A stretch of DNA of 28,076 bases. Source: CAZQSL01 sp964595945 (lineage in GTDB: Bacteria > UBP15 > UBA6099 > JAJRTR01). The DNA lies in NCBI GenBank assembly GCA_964595945.1, contig CAZQSL010000043.1, forward strand, positions 1 through 28,076. The letters run 5' to 3'. The notes under the pieces were generated by a model, which worked only from the letters and a program-made list of their open reading frames with translations, did no database searches and had not been told where the DNA came from. The translations under genes were made by a program, and so were the position numbers. Positions 8,272-17,369 of the stretch are shown here, one piece after another. Numbering within the stretch: the stretch's first letter is position 1; each line of letters starts with the position of its first letter.

Positions 8272-10329
8272 TCAGGATTTCTCTTTGATGAGTTCGGTGA
8301 AGTCATCGAGTTCGAGTTCCGCGAGCACGCGGGGGCGTGGATGGCCCGATTTGTCAAGTTCGCGAAGGGTGTAGTATTCGCGGATCATATATTCGGTATC
8401 TGGCGTCTGTTTGGACAGAATCTTGTAATCGTTGAGACGTTTCATTGGGGAAATGGTAGAGAGCGATTTCAGAAACTGTTTCTGGACAGGAAAGAATCTG
8501 GTCATGGAAGACGTGGAGATGCCGCGTGCGATCGTGGATTTTTTTACGCCGACACTGATCGCTCCCGCTATCACTTCGTCAAGTCCGGTGGGAGAGCCAG
8601 TGATGAATTGAGACACGGCTCGTGGCGGCATCTCATCATCGACGCGTGACATGCCGCAGAGGTTGTTGAATATGCGGGCTTCGTACCAGGCGCGACGGGT
8701 GATCCTGCGGAGACGTTTGAGTGACCAGTTGATACCTGTGGCATGGGTCAGGGCAGGGATGATGTGGTCTTTTACGCTGAGAGCCGGCATGGCATGGGGA
8801 CAAATGCAGGCAGAGTCGATCAGGAACGCGAGGTCTTCGCAAGCGACGGCGAGGCCGGCCTTGCTATCTTTTGAAATTGGATTGTAGTCGCCGTCGATAT
8901 CGAAACTTTTGTAACGGGCGAATCCCTTTTCCGCTATGAGCATGAGTTCGACAGCAGTCGATGGGTCATTTTGGGAGGTAGTGTAGATGAGCGCGAGGCC
9001 GTGATAGGCTCGCGGGTCATGCGGCAGGAGTTCGAGTCCTTTCACATGGACCGCACGCTCGGCGACATCAAGTATTTCAGCCTGGGCGAGATTGTCGGCG
9101 AGCCGTGCTATGCCTTCAGCGGCAGCCGATCCGAATTTCTTTCTCCGCGAGATGAGATCGAAAAATTCGGCTGTGCTTTTGTAGTCGCCCCATTTGATGA
9201 AGTTGTCAGGCACATCCTCGGGCGCGACTATCCCTGCTTCGACAAATTCGCGTGTGGCGGCTGCCACGGCGCCAGCGGAGACTGGGTCGAGGCCATTGTC
9301 GATGCAGTCGGAATAGATGGCAGTGACGGCTTCAGGATCGGCCATCATGTTCATGTATCCGAGAGATACCATGACGTTGTAGTCTGGGCCTTCGGCTTCC
9401 GGCATTTTGAACGGGCCATCAGGGATGGCAACTTTCTGACGGCAGGAGGCGGAGCAGGAGTCGCAACCATAGGAGGATTTGAGGATTGTATCGGCGATCA
9501 AAACACCATTTAGCCGGTCAGCGCCATGCTCCCAGTCCGCGTGTCGCCAGTTGGCGACAGGAGTCTCTGATACGAGTGCGGAGACCTGAGTCATCGCGGC
9601 GGTGCCGTATTTTTTATATATGCTGGCGATATCGCTGGAAGCATAAGACTTTCGAATCTTTTCGAGAGTGGTGATGAATGCGCCGGAGTCTGCCGGGGTG
9701 GGTGGTCTTGTATCGGAGAAAGCGGAGATATACTTGACTTTTTTTGCACCCAAGACAGCGCCGGCGCCCCCGCGGGGAGCCGCCGAATAATCGCCTTCAC
9801 AGATAGTGGCAAAACGCACGAGATTTTCGCCGGCAGGGCCGATGGATAGCAGGGAGTAACTGGATTGAGACTTCCCGGCCAACAGTTCGGCGTACAGCGC
9901 CCTGCAGCCCTTTCCCCAGTGTTGCGTAGCGTCTTCCAGCGAAGGTTCGCCATTTTGAAATGTGATCCCGACAGGTGTTTCGGATGCTCCCGTGATGACA
10001 ATGCCGTCCCAACCGCATGATTTCACCAGCCGCGCGAACGATCCATGCGCGGGAGTGGAGAAAAGGCCCGAAGTCAATGGCGAGCGCGTCGTTATCGTAT
10101 ATTCCTGCGAACCAGGGAATGCAGTGCCGGCGAGAGGGCCGGTCATGATGATCAGGGGATTTTCGGGATCGAACGGCTCATATTCGTAAGCCTGCATGTC
10201 GAGCATCATTCGAGTGGCGAGCATCGAGCCGCCGAGATATTCGCGCTGCATGTCGATAGGAAACTCTTCGTTGGAGAACGTCCGCTCTGTCAGGTTGATA
10301 AATAGAAGTCTTCCGCATACTGTGGACAT
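8272..10329 (-). CDS. Tungsten-containing aldehyde:ferredoxin oxidoreductase family protein
   Basis: The start at 10329 is set by AAGAGG about 6 nt upstream and by the family N-terminus (CGRLLFINLTE); 685 residues, somewhat longer than the roughly 600-620 of classical AORs. The N-terminal tungstopterin domain is clear (YLGGSMLATRMM, PLAGTAFPGS, SPLTSGLFSTPAHG). The [4Fe-4S] ligands are C289, C292, C296 (CxxCxxxC) and C510 after an IDS motif. The domain 2/3 motif SYSLLSIGPAGENLVRFA and the C-terminal YYTLRELDKSGHP are also family-typical. Members oxidise aldehydes to acids, or run the reverse, with ferredoxin and need a tungsten bis-pterin. The enzyme is cytoplasmic and oxygen-sensitive, which supports an anaerobic host. 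It lies between a terminator and the larA-like gene. The aldehyde is not known. Confidence 0.9.
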   Translation of the reverse strand: MSTVCGRLLFINLTERTFSNEEFPIDMQREYLGGSMLATRMMLDMQAYEYEPFDPENPLIIMTGPLAGTAFPGSQEYTITTRSPLTSGLFSTPAHGSFARLVKSCGWDGIVITGASETPVGITFQNGEPSLEDATQHWGKGCRALYAELLAGKSQSSYSLLSIGPAGENLVRFATICEGDYSAAPRGGAGAVLGAKKVKYISAFSDTRPPTPADSGAFITTLEKIRKSYASSDIASIYKKYGTAAMTQVSALVSETPVANWRHADWEHGADRLNGVLIADTILKSSYGCDSCSASCRQKVAIPDGPFKMPEAEGPDYNVMVSLGYMNMMADPEAVTAIYSDCIDNGLDPVSAGAVAAATREFVEAGIVAPEDVPDNFIKWGDYKSTAEFFDLISRRKKFGSAAAEGIARLADNLAQAEILDVAERAVHVKGLELLPHDPRAYHGLALIYTTSQNDPSTAVELMLIAEKGFARYKSFDIDGDYNPISKDSKAGLAVACEDLAFLIDSACICPHAMPALSVKDHIIPALTHATGINWSLKRLRRITRRAWYEARIFNNLCGMSRVDDEMPPRAVSQFITGSPTGLDEVIAGAISVGVKKSTIARGISTSSMTRFFPVQKQFLKSLSTISPMKRLNDYKILSKQTPDTEYMIREYYTLRELDKSGHPRPRVLAELELDDFTELIKEKS

Positions 10330-10469
10330 TTCAAACCTCTTGTGATTACTTGTAGCCGAACCGATACGTCTTATGATTACATCATATATCGAAACAGCCG
10401 ATACAAAAACACTTTTTGGATTTTTACTGTCAGGGGATATATGTGGATCAGCCGGATATGGGATTGCAG

Positions 10470-10500
10470 AAAAGGGCGGCTGATGGCAGCCGCCCTTTTT
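10470..10500 (-). terminator. Strong intrinsic terminator after the isomerase-like gene
   Basis: A perfect 13-bp stem, AAAAGGGCGGCTG paired with CAGCCGCCCTTTT, encloses a 4-nt loop. It is flanked by T runs on either strand, so it could work in both directions. It starts 32 bases after the isomerase-like stop codon and separates that gene from the AOR gene. The AOR-larA pair therefore probably has its own promoter in 10330-10469. That stretch is AT-rich, but no clean -35/-10 pair could be assigned. Confidence 0.93.
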
Positions 10501-10531
10501 GGGTGTTGGGATGGCACGTTGCGCAGCATGC

Positions 10532-12019
10532 TCAGACTTGGTACGGATTTTCGCCCGGGTAGAGGATGCCAGCGGGATTGGGTGTGTAAATCTGTCCGAC
10601 ACCGAGCAGCTTGAGCGCGTCGAACAGTATGCCGCCGCAGTGGCTGAAAGCGATTGCGCAGTGATGATGGAATCGTCCGAGGAGTACATGTCGATAGAAA
10701 CGCGCGAAGCCGGGTATGTGGAGAGTGCCTGTGGAACCGAAAGTGCGAGGGTCGATATCAAGGAAGTCACCTTGGGCGATGTATGCGATCATATCGTCGC
10801 CACAGCCGCCGACCTGGAAAATGGTGGCTGGTGATGCCGCGATCTGACCTTCGATGGTGCCAACGGAAATGTCGGGCTCCGGCGCGTTGGGCTCGTCGGC
10901 GTGGCGCATGATGTAGTTGAAGTGAACCTTCGGATTTTTCAGGCGTGAGGGGTCAGTATTGCCGCAATGGAACATTCCGAGTACATCTTGCTGATAGATG
11001 TCAGGATGACCTGTGAGGTAGTCAGAAGGGATGCTGTGGTTGAGATCGAGGATGCTGACGCTGGAGTCAGAGGCGTATTGAGCCATGAGTTCGGCGATGA
11101 GTGAGTACACATCGTTTTCACAGGCGATGGGATAGCCTTTTGCCGTCAGGCGGGCATGAGCGTAGCAGGGGACGTGGCGGCGCTGAAGTTCGTAGGCGAT
11201 CCAGCACTGGGTTGTGGCGCCGGAGAGATTGTATTTCTTTTTCATGTTGACGAGAGCCTGTTCGTATGAGGCGATGCGAGCCGCGTGTTCGTCATCGAGC
11301 GAGTTGGTGATGGCAGTCTTGATGTCATTGATGCGTTCATCGACATTGCCATTGCGTTCGATGTCGTTGATTTCGTTGATAAGGTCGTTGAGGCTGTGTT
11401 CTTCGATTTCGACACCGATGGAAGAGACTACCGCCTGGCTGTAATTGCAGGTTTCGAAATCGCGGGGACGTGGTCCGAAAAGGCCGATGGTGGAGTTGGA
11501 AATGCCCTTGCAGACCTTCATGATTTTGACGAAGCGTTCGATTTCCGCAACGGCTGCATCAGCTGAAACTATGGGCAGAGCGGGGATGTACACGCGGTTC
11601 GAGAGGCGGCGTTTTTCGATTGCCATGGCAGCGGAGAGAAGCCCGCAGAGGGCATCGCCCCTGTCGCCACAAGAGATAGCGTCGCCGGACTCTTCTGCGG
11701 CAGCGATTACCATTACAGGCTTGGGGAACTGTTTGACGAAATTTGCATCTTCGATTTCCGGCGAAAAGTTGCCGAGGAAGAGAATAGCCGCATCACAACC
11801 GGCGGCAGTGAGTTGAGCTGCGGCATCGGCTGCGTGAGTTTTGTTTTCGATGATCGCGCTGTCGCCATTGGGCGTGGTGAGGACAACGCCGTTTTCAACG
11901 GATTTTTTAATGATTGCATTTAGTCTTTTTTCTGCGAGGCTGCGTGGGAAGCAGCCTCGTGATGCGGACACAATACCGATTTTGACATCTGGAGAGAAGG
12001 CGCCTTCATGCAGATTCAT
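10532..12019 (-). CDS. L-fucose/L-arabinose isomerase-family protein
   Basis: The 495-residue product has the two-part fold pattern of FucI/AraA relatives: a Rossmann-like N-terminal half (KIGIVSASRGCFPRSLAEKRL, AAILFLGNF) and the isomerase C-terminal domain. Probable metal ligands are E301 in ACENDVY, D325 in SILDLNHS and a histidine in the HHH...H cluster (451-460). The C-terminal segment RFHHHCAIAFSHCGGILFDALKLLGV is typical of the family. FucI and AraA interconvert aldoses and ketoses with Mn2+. This is a divergent member and the sugar cannot be named. GGGGG lies about 7 nt before the ATG. A strong terminator follows the gene. The upstream glycosyltransferase gene ends 48 nt away with no visible terminator, so read-through from that operon is possible. 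Confidence 0.78.
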   Translation of the reverse strand: MNLHEGAFSPDVKIGIVSASRGCFPRSLAEKRLNAIIKKSVENGVVLTTPNGDSAIIENKTHAADAAAQLTAAGCDAAILFLGNFSPEIEDANFVKQFPKPVMVIAAAEESGDAISCGDRGDALCGLLSAAMAIEKRRLSNRVYIPALPIVSADAAVAEIERFVKIMKVCKGISNSTIGLFGPRPRDFETCNYSQAVVSSIGVEIEEHSLNDLINEINDIERNGNVDERINDIKTAITNSLDDEHAARIASYEQALVNMKKKYNLSGATTQCWIAYELQRRHVPCYAHARLTAKGYPIACENDVYSLIAELMAQYASDSSVSILDLNHSIPSDYLTGHPDIYQQDVLGMFHCGNTDPSRLKNPKVHFNYIMRHADEPNAPEPDISVGTIEGQIAASPATIFQVGGCGDDMIAYIAQGDFLDIDPRTFGSTGTLHIPGFARFYRHVLLGRFHHHCAIAFSHCGGILFDALKLLGVGQIYTPNPAGILYPGENPYQV

Positions 12020-12067
12020 ATACTACCCCCATCATTTTGGTGGAATGTAAAAGAACGTGCCCGTGCT

Positions 12068-12784
12068 TCAATTGTCCCGGACGCGGGATCGCTTCACACG
12101 AAGTATATCATAACGGATGAAACATGAAAACAGTGCGAAAAATACTCCCATGCCCTGATGTGCTCTGTGTACGAATCCCCTGAGTGTGCGGCCGTATGAA
12201 CGGTGCCCCATGTCCACCGGCACTTCGATGATCGAAAAACCACTGCGGACGGCGTCGATGATCATGGCCGTCTCGACACCGAAATCGGTGCGCATGGGAT
12301 AGATCGCCTGGAGCACTTCGCGGCGAAACGCGCGCTGGCCCGAGAGCGGAGCTCGGGCTTCGTAACCACAGAGCAGCTTTATGCCGAGGCGGGCGAATTT
12401 GAGTACGAGGCCAAATCCTCCCGGTGTCGAAAAGGCGCCGATCGCGAGGTCTCCCTGATTGTTGCGGACGGCATCGACGATCGGCCTTGCGTTGGATGCG
12501 GTCATGGCGAGGTCGGCATCAAGGAATACGATGATGGAGCCAAGCGCGAGAGGAAGGCCAGCATTGAGCGCGGCGCCTTTCCCGCCGTTGCGTTCGAGCC
12601 GGACGGTTTTGACGCCTTTTGACGCGGCGATGCGCGAAGTGTCATCGGTCGATCCGTCGTCGACGACGACAATTTCATCGCCGAGTTTTGCCTTGATGAC
12701 AGCATCTATTGTCTCTGATATGCGGTCGGCCTCGTTGTATGCCGGTATGATTATCGAAATGGTATCATGTAAATTTTCTGTCAA
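12068..12784 (-). CDS. Family 2 glycosyltransferase
   Basis: The 238-residue GT-A fold enzyme starts with SIIIPAYNEADRI and carries DDGS (42-45) for the nucleotide sugar, DAD (89-91) as the metal-binding DxD, and the acceptor-side GQRAFRR (149-155). No clear membrane helices are present beyond a hydrophobic stretch near the C-terminus (GVFFALFSCF), which may touch the membrane. The overall pattern resembles polyprenyl-phosphate or glucosyl-phosphoglycerate-type GT2 enzymes; donor and acceptor are not identifiable. It starts with TTG, which overlaps the stop of the upstream SteB-like gene as TTGA, with GGGA just upstream, so it is coupled to that gene. The context suggests a role in envelope or polymer assembly (inference). 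Confidence 0.85.
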   Translation of the reverse strand: MTENLHDTISIIIPAYNEADRISETIDAVIKAKLGDEIVVVDDGSTDDTSRIAASKGVKTVRLERNGGKGAALNAGLPLALGSIIVFLDADLAMTASNARPIVDAVRNNQGDLAIGAFSTPGGFGLVLKFARLGIKLLCGYEARAPLSGQRAFRREVLQAIYPMRTDFGVETAMIIDAVRSGFSIIEVPVDMGHRSYGRTLRGFVHRAHQGMGVFFALFSCFIRYDILRVKRSRVRDN

Positions 12785-13608
12785 TTCCCATCTCCCTGGT
12801 TTCTTGCGCCCGTAGTGTCTTCGATATAGGTGATGGCTTCGACCTGCCCCGGCAGACCATCGATTTTTTCATTGTATGCCATCGAAGCTTTTGTGAATCT
12901 TTCTTTGTAGCGGGCATTTTTCTCATACGCGACATTGAGCACCATGCCGCCCTTGGCGGAGATCGATTTTTCGAGCGGGATCAGCCGGTCTTCGATGAAA
13001 TCTTCGGAAACAGCCGGGCAGAGCGAAACGACAACACCATCCACATTGCCGCCGAATCCACCCTCGATGACTGCGCCCTCGTTGATGAATTCACGGGCGA
13101 TCGGTTTGGAGACGGGTTTGTACGATGGATTTGGCATACCAATAAGTTCGGCGGAAAAAAGATTGAAAAAATCCGGGGTGGCTGTGGCTATGGAGTCGAA
13201 TCCCTGCTCTGAAAGGCGCATTTTGAATAGTACATTTGCGCCCGTGTGCTTGATCTGTGAAAAGAAAACGGTCTCAGTGGCCGACTCGTCAGCGCATCCG
13301 ACTGAAATCGAGCCGAGGCGGATGCCAGTGAGACGATCCTTGTACAGGCGGGGCACTACGGTATCTTCGAGGAGCTTGACATACTGCTCGGTCGAGCCGA
13401 GAGTTGACTTGATCTCCCTGGTCTCGCGCCGCATTTCCCTGTAGTTGTTTTCGAGTCGTTCGATCACAGAGTTCTGCTTGTCAATGAGTGAAGTGATGCC
13501 GAAGAAGTTTGTATTGCTGCCGACAAGTATCCCCATGCCGAGAGCGAGAAATACGGCAGCAAGTGAAATAACGTGATAGCGGATATTGATAGGGCCCAAT
13601 GTATGCAC
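12781..13608 (-). CDS. SteB/MctB-family protein (membrane-anchored coiled coil)
   Basis: This 275-residue protein starts at a GTG with only a weak ribosome site. A single N-terminal membrane segment (about 12-31, ISLAAVFLALGMGILVGS) precedes a coiled coil (about 40-85) and a mixed alpha/beta extracytoplasmic domain. The family is known as MctB (Rv1698) in Mycobacterium, first described as a copper transport protein, and as SteB in Corynebacterium, where it acts with SteA in cell separation. The order nadK-recN-steA-steB is the same here as in those genera, which supports the assignment more than sequence motifs do. No copper-binding motif stands out; one Cys (SVGC) lies mid-protein and another in SLCP. 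The division or envelope role is inferred. Confidence 0.72.
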   Translation of the reverse strand: MHTLGPINIRYHVISLAAVFLALGMGILVGSNTNFFGITSLIDKQNSVIERLENNYREMRRETREIKSTLGSTEQYVKLLEDTVVPRLYKDRLTGIRLGSISVGCADESATETVFFSQIKHTGANVLFKMRLSEQGFDSIATATPDFFNLFSAELIGMPNPSYKPVSKPIAREFINEGAVIEGGFGGNVDGVVVSLCPAVSEDFIEDRLIPLEKSISAKGGMVLNVAYEKNARYKERFTKASMAYNEKIDGLPGQVEAITYIEDTTGARNQGDGN

Positions 13609-13672
13609 CTCGCGGGTTCAATTTTGCGGAGTGAATGACCTCCGCTGCAAGCGCGGAAACGCGCAGTAATTA

Positions 13673-14791
13673 TCAGAGATTCATCAGCAGCCGCAGCAGG
13701 CGTACGAACTGGCGTGCGAGCGGCCCGAGTGGAGAAACGAAAAAAATCGCCGCGACGGGGAAGAGAGCGGCAATGATGAGAAAGACAAGAAGCTTTGGTT
13801 GCACCTTGTTCTGGTAAAGTTTGCTGATGCCTTTCGCGTCGACGAGAATCGAGCCAACGCGCAGCCTGGTGAGAAAAGTGCTTGCCATGCCGCTGCGGTT
13901 TTTCGACAGGAATTCTTCCATGCTGAAATGGCTGCCTACGACGACGATGAGTTCGGCGCCGTGTTCATGGGCGAGGAGTAGCGCGAGGTCTTCGCTCGTG
14001 CCGATGGAAGGGATGGAATAACCTTTTAGAGAGAGAGAGTCGAGGCGTTCGAGACCTGGCGCGCGGCCATCCTGATAGGCATGGACGATCAGCATTGCCC
14101 CGCATTTGAGCGCGTTATCGGTTACACTGTCCATATCGCCGAGGATAATGTCAGGATGATGGCCCGACTCGATGATAGCATCGGCGGCACCGTCGACCGC
14201 GATGATCACTGGATGCTGCTCCTCGATGTATTGCAGCAGCATGTTGAGGTCTTTTGCGAATTCCGGTCCCCGTACGACCACCAGCACCTGGCGATTGCGG
14301 AAATCGACCTTGAGGTCTCCCATTTCGAGGCGGCTGTAGAGCAGTCCCTTTTCCTTTTTTAAATAGGAGAGCGTGTTGGTGGCGAATTTTTCGATTTCCT
14401 CTTCGAGATTTTCGCGTGCTTTCATGTTCATCTCGTTGAGGATAGTCTGGTCGAGGACCGGGCCGGAAGCGATCACACGGCCACTTAAGAGAATTTCGCC
14501 ATCGCGTATCGTGACAGTGTCCCCATCCTTGACTGTTTCGATCCAGTCTTCGCCGACGTTGTCGATGATCGGGATGGCAGCATCCTGCAGCAGGCATGGT
14601 CCCCGATTGACATATTTGCCCGAGATCGAGCGGTGGCAGTTGACGACGGCTTTAGGCTTTGCGGTGACGAGATTGTCGGCAGCAACCATGTCGAGATCTT
14701 CGTGGAAAATCACGGCGATATCGCCCGGTGACAGTCTCTTCACGAGGTCTTTTGTGCGTCTGCCTATTTTAACCTGTCCTGTCAGGTTCAT
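13673..14791 (-). CDS. steA: SteA-like protein (thiamine-pyrophosphokinase-like domain plus C-terminal membrane helix)
   Basis: The 372-residue product has an N-terminal beta-rich region, a central domain resembling thiamine pyrophosphokinase (DGAADAI at 200-206, GDMDS at 218-222, GTSEDLALLLA at 264-274), and a C-terminal hydrophobic helix (about 333-355) followed by a basic tail. In Corynebacterium SteA is a cytokinetic-ring protein that acts with SteB; the kinase-like domain there is not established as a thiamine enzyme. The ATG shares one base with the recN stop (TAATG), with AAGGAAGGA upstream, so it is coupled to recN. A 64-nt gap separates it from the SteB-like gene. Confidence 0.82.
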   Translation of the reverse strand: MNLTGQVKIGRRTKDLVKRLSPGDIAVIFHEDLDMVAADNLVTAKPKAVVNCHRSISGKYVNRGPCLLQDAAIPIIDNVGEDWIETVKDGDTVTIRDGEILLSGRVIASGPVLDQTILNEMNMKARENLEEEIEKFATNTLSYLKKEKGLLYSRLEMGDLKVDFRNRQVLVVVRGPEFAKDLNMLLQYIEEQHPVIIAVDGAADAIIESGHHPDIILGDMDSVTDNALKCGAMLIVHAYQDGRAPGLERLDSLSLKGYSIPSIGTSEDLALLLAHEHGAELIVVVGSHFSMEEFLSKNRSGMASTFLTRLRVGSILVDAKGISKLYQNKVQPKLLVFLIIAALFPVAAIFFVSPLGPLARQFVRLLRLLMNL

Positions 14792-16509
14792 TATTTGATG
14801 TATTCCTTCCTTTCACGGTCAGCGGCGGTGAGAATGTTTTTCGCGTGGTTTGCCGCGTCTTCTGTCGCGCCTTCGCCGCCGAGCATTCTGATGATTTCGA
14901 GGACGCGTTCATAGTCTGAGACAGTTTCCGAGCGGATGACCGTACGGTTGCCCGACTGTTGTTTGAAGACAGTAATATGGTTGTCGGCGAAAGCGGCAAT
15001 CTGCGTAAGATGAGTAATCGCGATGACCTGACGGTGAGAGGCGATCGCGGCCATCTTGAGTCCGATGCGTTTTGCGGTGACGCCGCCGATGCCCGTATCG
15101 ATTTCATCGAAGACCAGCACGGGCACGGGGTCGAGCTCGCGCAGAATAGTTTTGAAAGCAAGCATAACGCGTGAGAGTTCGCCGCCCGATACAATGTCGC
15201 ACAGAGGCATTGGCGTCTCGCCGGGATTGGACGAAATGAGAAAACGGGCAGTCTCAGCACCGTTGGCGGATGGCATGCCCGTGTCGCTGGCCGGGACGAA
15301 TTCTATCACGAAGCGAGCACCGGTCATGGCGAGATCGGCAAGTTCGGCAGCCATTCGTTTTTCCATTTTTTTAGCTACGTCGCGCCGTGCTTTTGACACT
15401 CGGGCGGCAACGTTATCGAGCGACTTGGCGGTGGCGGCGATCTGCGACTCAATGCCGGCAGCCGACTCATCGATGTTTTCGATCTCGCTGATCCGTTTAA
15501 GCGCCGAATCACGGAATGCGAGAAGATCGCTTGTGGTTTCGCATCGGTTTTTCTTGAGAAGCGCCTTGATCTCTATGATGGAATCCTGCACGTCGATCAG
15601 GCGGGCAGGATCGGCATCGAGCGAGTCGAGGCAATTCCGCAATGCGCGTATAGCCATGTCGATATAGTTGTCGGCTTCCTGAAGAGCCACGCGAGCCTCG
15701 TCGAGCGAAGGGTCGATCCCCTCGAAAGGAACGAGCGAAATTGCAGCCTGAGCAACTGCACCAGCAGCGGAAATATCACCATCGTCTCCGGTCAGCGCAG
15801 CGCGCGCGGCAGAAGCGGCCGAAACGATGTCAGCGGCGTTTTCGAGCCTTCGCGCTTCCAGCATCATGTCTTCGAGAGAAACACCGTCACCCACGATTTC
15901 CTGTATCTCACTTACGCGGAATGCCAGCAGGTCGCGCTCTTCCTCGATACGGAGGCGACTGGTTTCGATGTCGGCGAGCGATTTTTTGAGTGATGCGAGC
16001 CGGGCATGGATTTCGGCGAGCAGACGGACATCTGACCTGTGTTTGTCAGAACCGAGCAGATCGAGGAATCTCGTATGTGTGGAAGCCCGCAAAAGAGTCT
16101 GCTGCTGGTGCTGGCCGTGCATGTCGATGAGAGCGTCTCCGACTTCCCGTAACAGAGCGGCAGGTACGGCGCGTGAATTGATGCGCGCGGACGAACGTCC
16201 TGCTGGCGAAATCTCTCGCGACAGAATGATCGTGTCGTCATCTTCGTCGATGGCGATGCCGGCATCCAAGAGTTTCGAGACGAGATCGTCCGCGGGATGC
16301 CAGTGAAACACTGCCTCGACAATGGCGGGTGATGATTCGTCACGTACCACCTGCCCGGCGGTTTTATGGCCGAGGGCAGCGCCGAGCGCGCCAACGATTA
16401 CAGACTTGCCCGAACCCGTCTCGCCAGTAAGCACATTCAGACCTTCGCCGAGTGTCAGGTGGAGGTCATCGATAAGTTTCAGATTTTTTACGCGAAGTTC
16501 GCGGAGCAT
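14791..16509 (-). CDS. recN: DNA repair ATPase RecN
   Basis: This is a 572-residue SMC-like protein of normal RecN length. Walker A is GETGSGKS (29-36) behind the canonical start LRVKNLKLIDDLHLTLGEGLNVLTGE. The ABC signature is VSGGELSRVMLAFK and Walker B is VPVLVFDEIDTGIGG, both in the C-terminal head. A long coiled-coil arm lies between the heads. RecN acts in double-strand-break repair by bringing DNA ends together with RecA. The start at 16509 is preferred over an in-frame ATG at 16584 because the longer form would run into the nadK 3' end. It follows the nadK stop by 13 nt. Confidence 0.96.
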   Translation of the reverse strand: MLRELRVKNLKLIDDLHLTLGEGLNVLTGETGSGKSVIVGALGAALGHKTAGQVVRDESSPAIVEAVFHWHPADDLVSKLLDAGIAIDEDDDTIILSREISPAGRSSARINSRAVPAALLREVGDALIDMHGQHQQQTLLRASTHTRFLDLLGSDKHRSDVRLLAEIHARLASLKKSLADIETSRLRIEEERDLLAFRVSEIQEIVGDGVSLEDMMLEARRLENAADIVSAASAARAALTGDDGDISAAGAVAQAAISLVPFEGIDPSLDEARVALQEADNYIDMAIRALRNCLDSLDADPARLIDVQDSIIEIKALLKKNRCETTSDLLAFRDSALKRISEIENIDESAAGIESQIAATAKSLDNVAARVSKARRDVAKKMEKRMAAELADLAMTGARFVIEFVPASDTGMPSANGAETARFLISSNPGETPMPLCDIVSGGELSRVMLAFKTILRELDPVPVLVFDEIDTGIGGVTAKRIGLKMAAIASHRQVIAITHLTQIAAFADNHITVFKQQSGNRTVIRSETVSDYERVLEIIRMLGGEGATEDAANHAKNILTAADRERKEYIK

Positions 16510-16522
16510 ATCATCTTCCCGG

Positions 16523-17335
16523 TCACACAAGGTGGAATTTGTCTCTGACGCGTTCGAAGAACATTGCAGGTTTGATGCGTACAAGGCGCACTTTGTGATC
16601 GGAACGCCTGATGATCACTCGCGTGGCGGAGTCGAGCGAAATTTCCTGCTGCCCGTCGAGTGTGAGGATAAGGTCGCCACGGCCTTCGGGGAGTTCGACG
16701 GATACGACATCGCCGCCGCTCATGACGAGCGAGCGGGCGAACAGCGAGTGCGGGCAGATGGATGTGAGCAGCAAAACGTCGAGACTCGGAGAAACTATCG
16801 GGCCGCCCGCCGAGAGCGAATATGCCGTGGAGCCGGTGGCTGTGGCGATGATCACTCCGTCGCCGGGCATTTCTGAAAAATATTCATTGTTGATGCTGAC
16901 TCTGAGTTTGATGAGATGGCCGGTGCAGCGGGTGACAAGCACTTCGTTGACGGCATGAACTGGTGCGGAAAGGGTGCCACCGCAGTCGATGAGTGCATCG
17001 AGCACCATGCGTTCCTCGATGCGGTAATCACCGTTAGCGACCGCCGCGAGCGCCTCGCCCGCCTCTTCGATGCGGATGTCGGGCAGAAATCCGAAGCTGC
17101 CAAAATTGATGCCGAACATCGGTATGCCGGCTGCTGCCGCCGCGCGTGCGCTGCCGAGCATGGACCCGTCGCCTCCCATGACAATGAGAAGATCGAGTCC
17201 GTCCGGGAGTCCCCTATCGACGTTATGCACGACAATGTGCGTGATGCCGAGGCGGTCGAGCTCCATAGCGACCGTTTCCACGTGACTGGGAGTAACGCGG
17301 CTGGAGTTGACCCTGAGGCCGGCATGTCTGATCAT
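16523..17335 (-). CDS. nadK: NAD kinase
   Basis: The 270-residue enzyme phosphorylates NAD to NADP with ATP or polyphosphate. It has the GGDGS motif (54-58), the glycine loop GINFGSFGFL (75-84), NE (130-131) that contacts NAD, and PGDGVIIATATGSTAYSLSAGGP (157-179). Length and motif order match bacterial NadK. It starts at ATG 17335 with GGAAAG upstream. It lies 34 nt after hepT and 13 nt before recN. The nadK-recN pairing is widespread in bacteria. Confidence 0.96.
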   Translation of the reverse strand: MIRHAGLRVNSSRVTPSHVETVAMELDRLGITHIVVHNVDRGLPDGLDLLIVMGGDGSMLGSARAAAAAGIPMFGINFGSFGFLPDIRIEEAGEALAAVANGDYRIEERMVLDALIDCGGTLSAPVHAVNEVLVTRCTGHLIKLRVSINNEYFSEMPGDGVIIATATGSTAYSLSAGGPIVSPSLDVLLLTSICPHSLFARSLVMSGGDVVSVELPEGRGDLILTLDGQQEISLDSATRVIIRRSDHKVRLVRIKPAMFFERVRDKFHLV

Positions 17336-17369
17336 AGCTGCGGCTTTCCATGCGCCGTACGCATTGTTG

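Noticed and set aside
13673..14791. Thiamine pyrophosphokinase as the function of the SteA-like gene
   Set aside because: The domain resemblance is real, but the added N-terminal region, C-terminal membrane helix and recN-steB context identify the SteA family.
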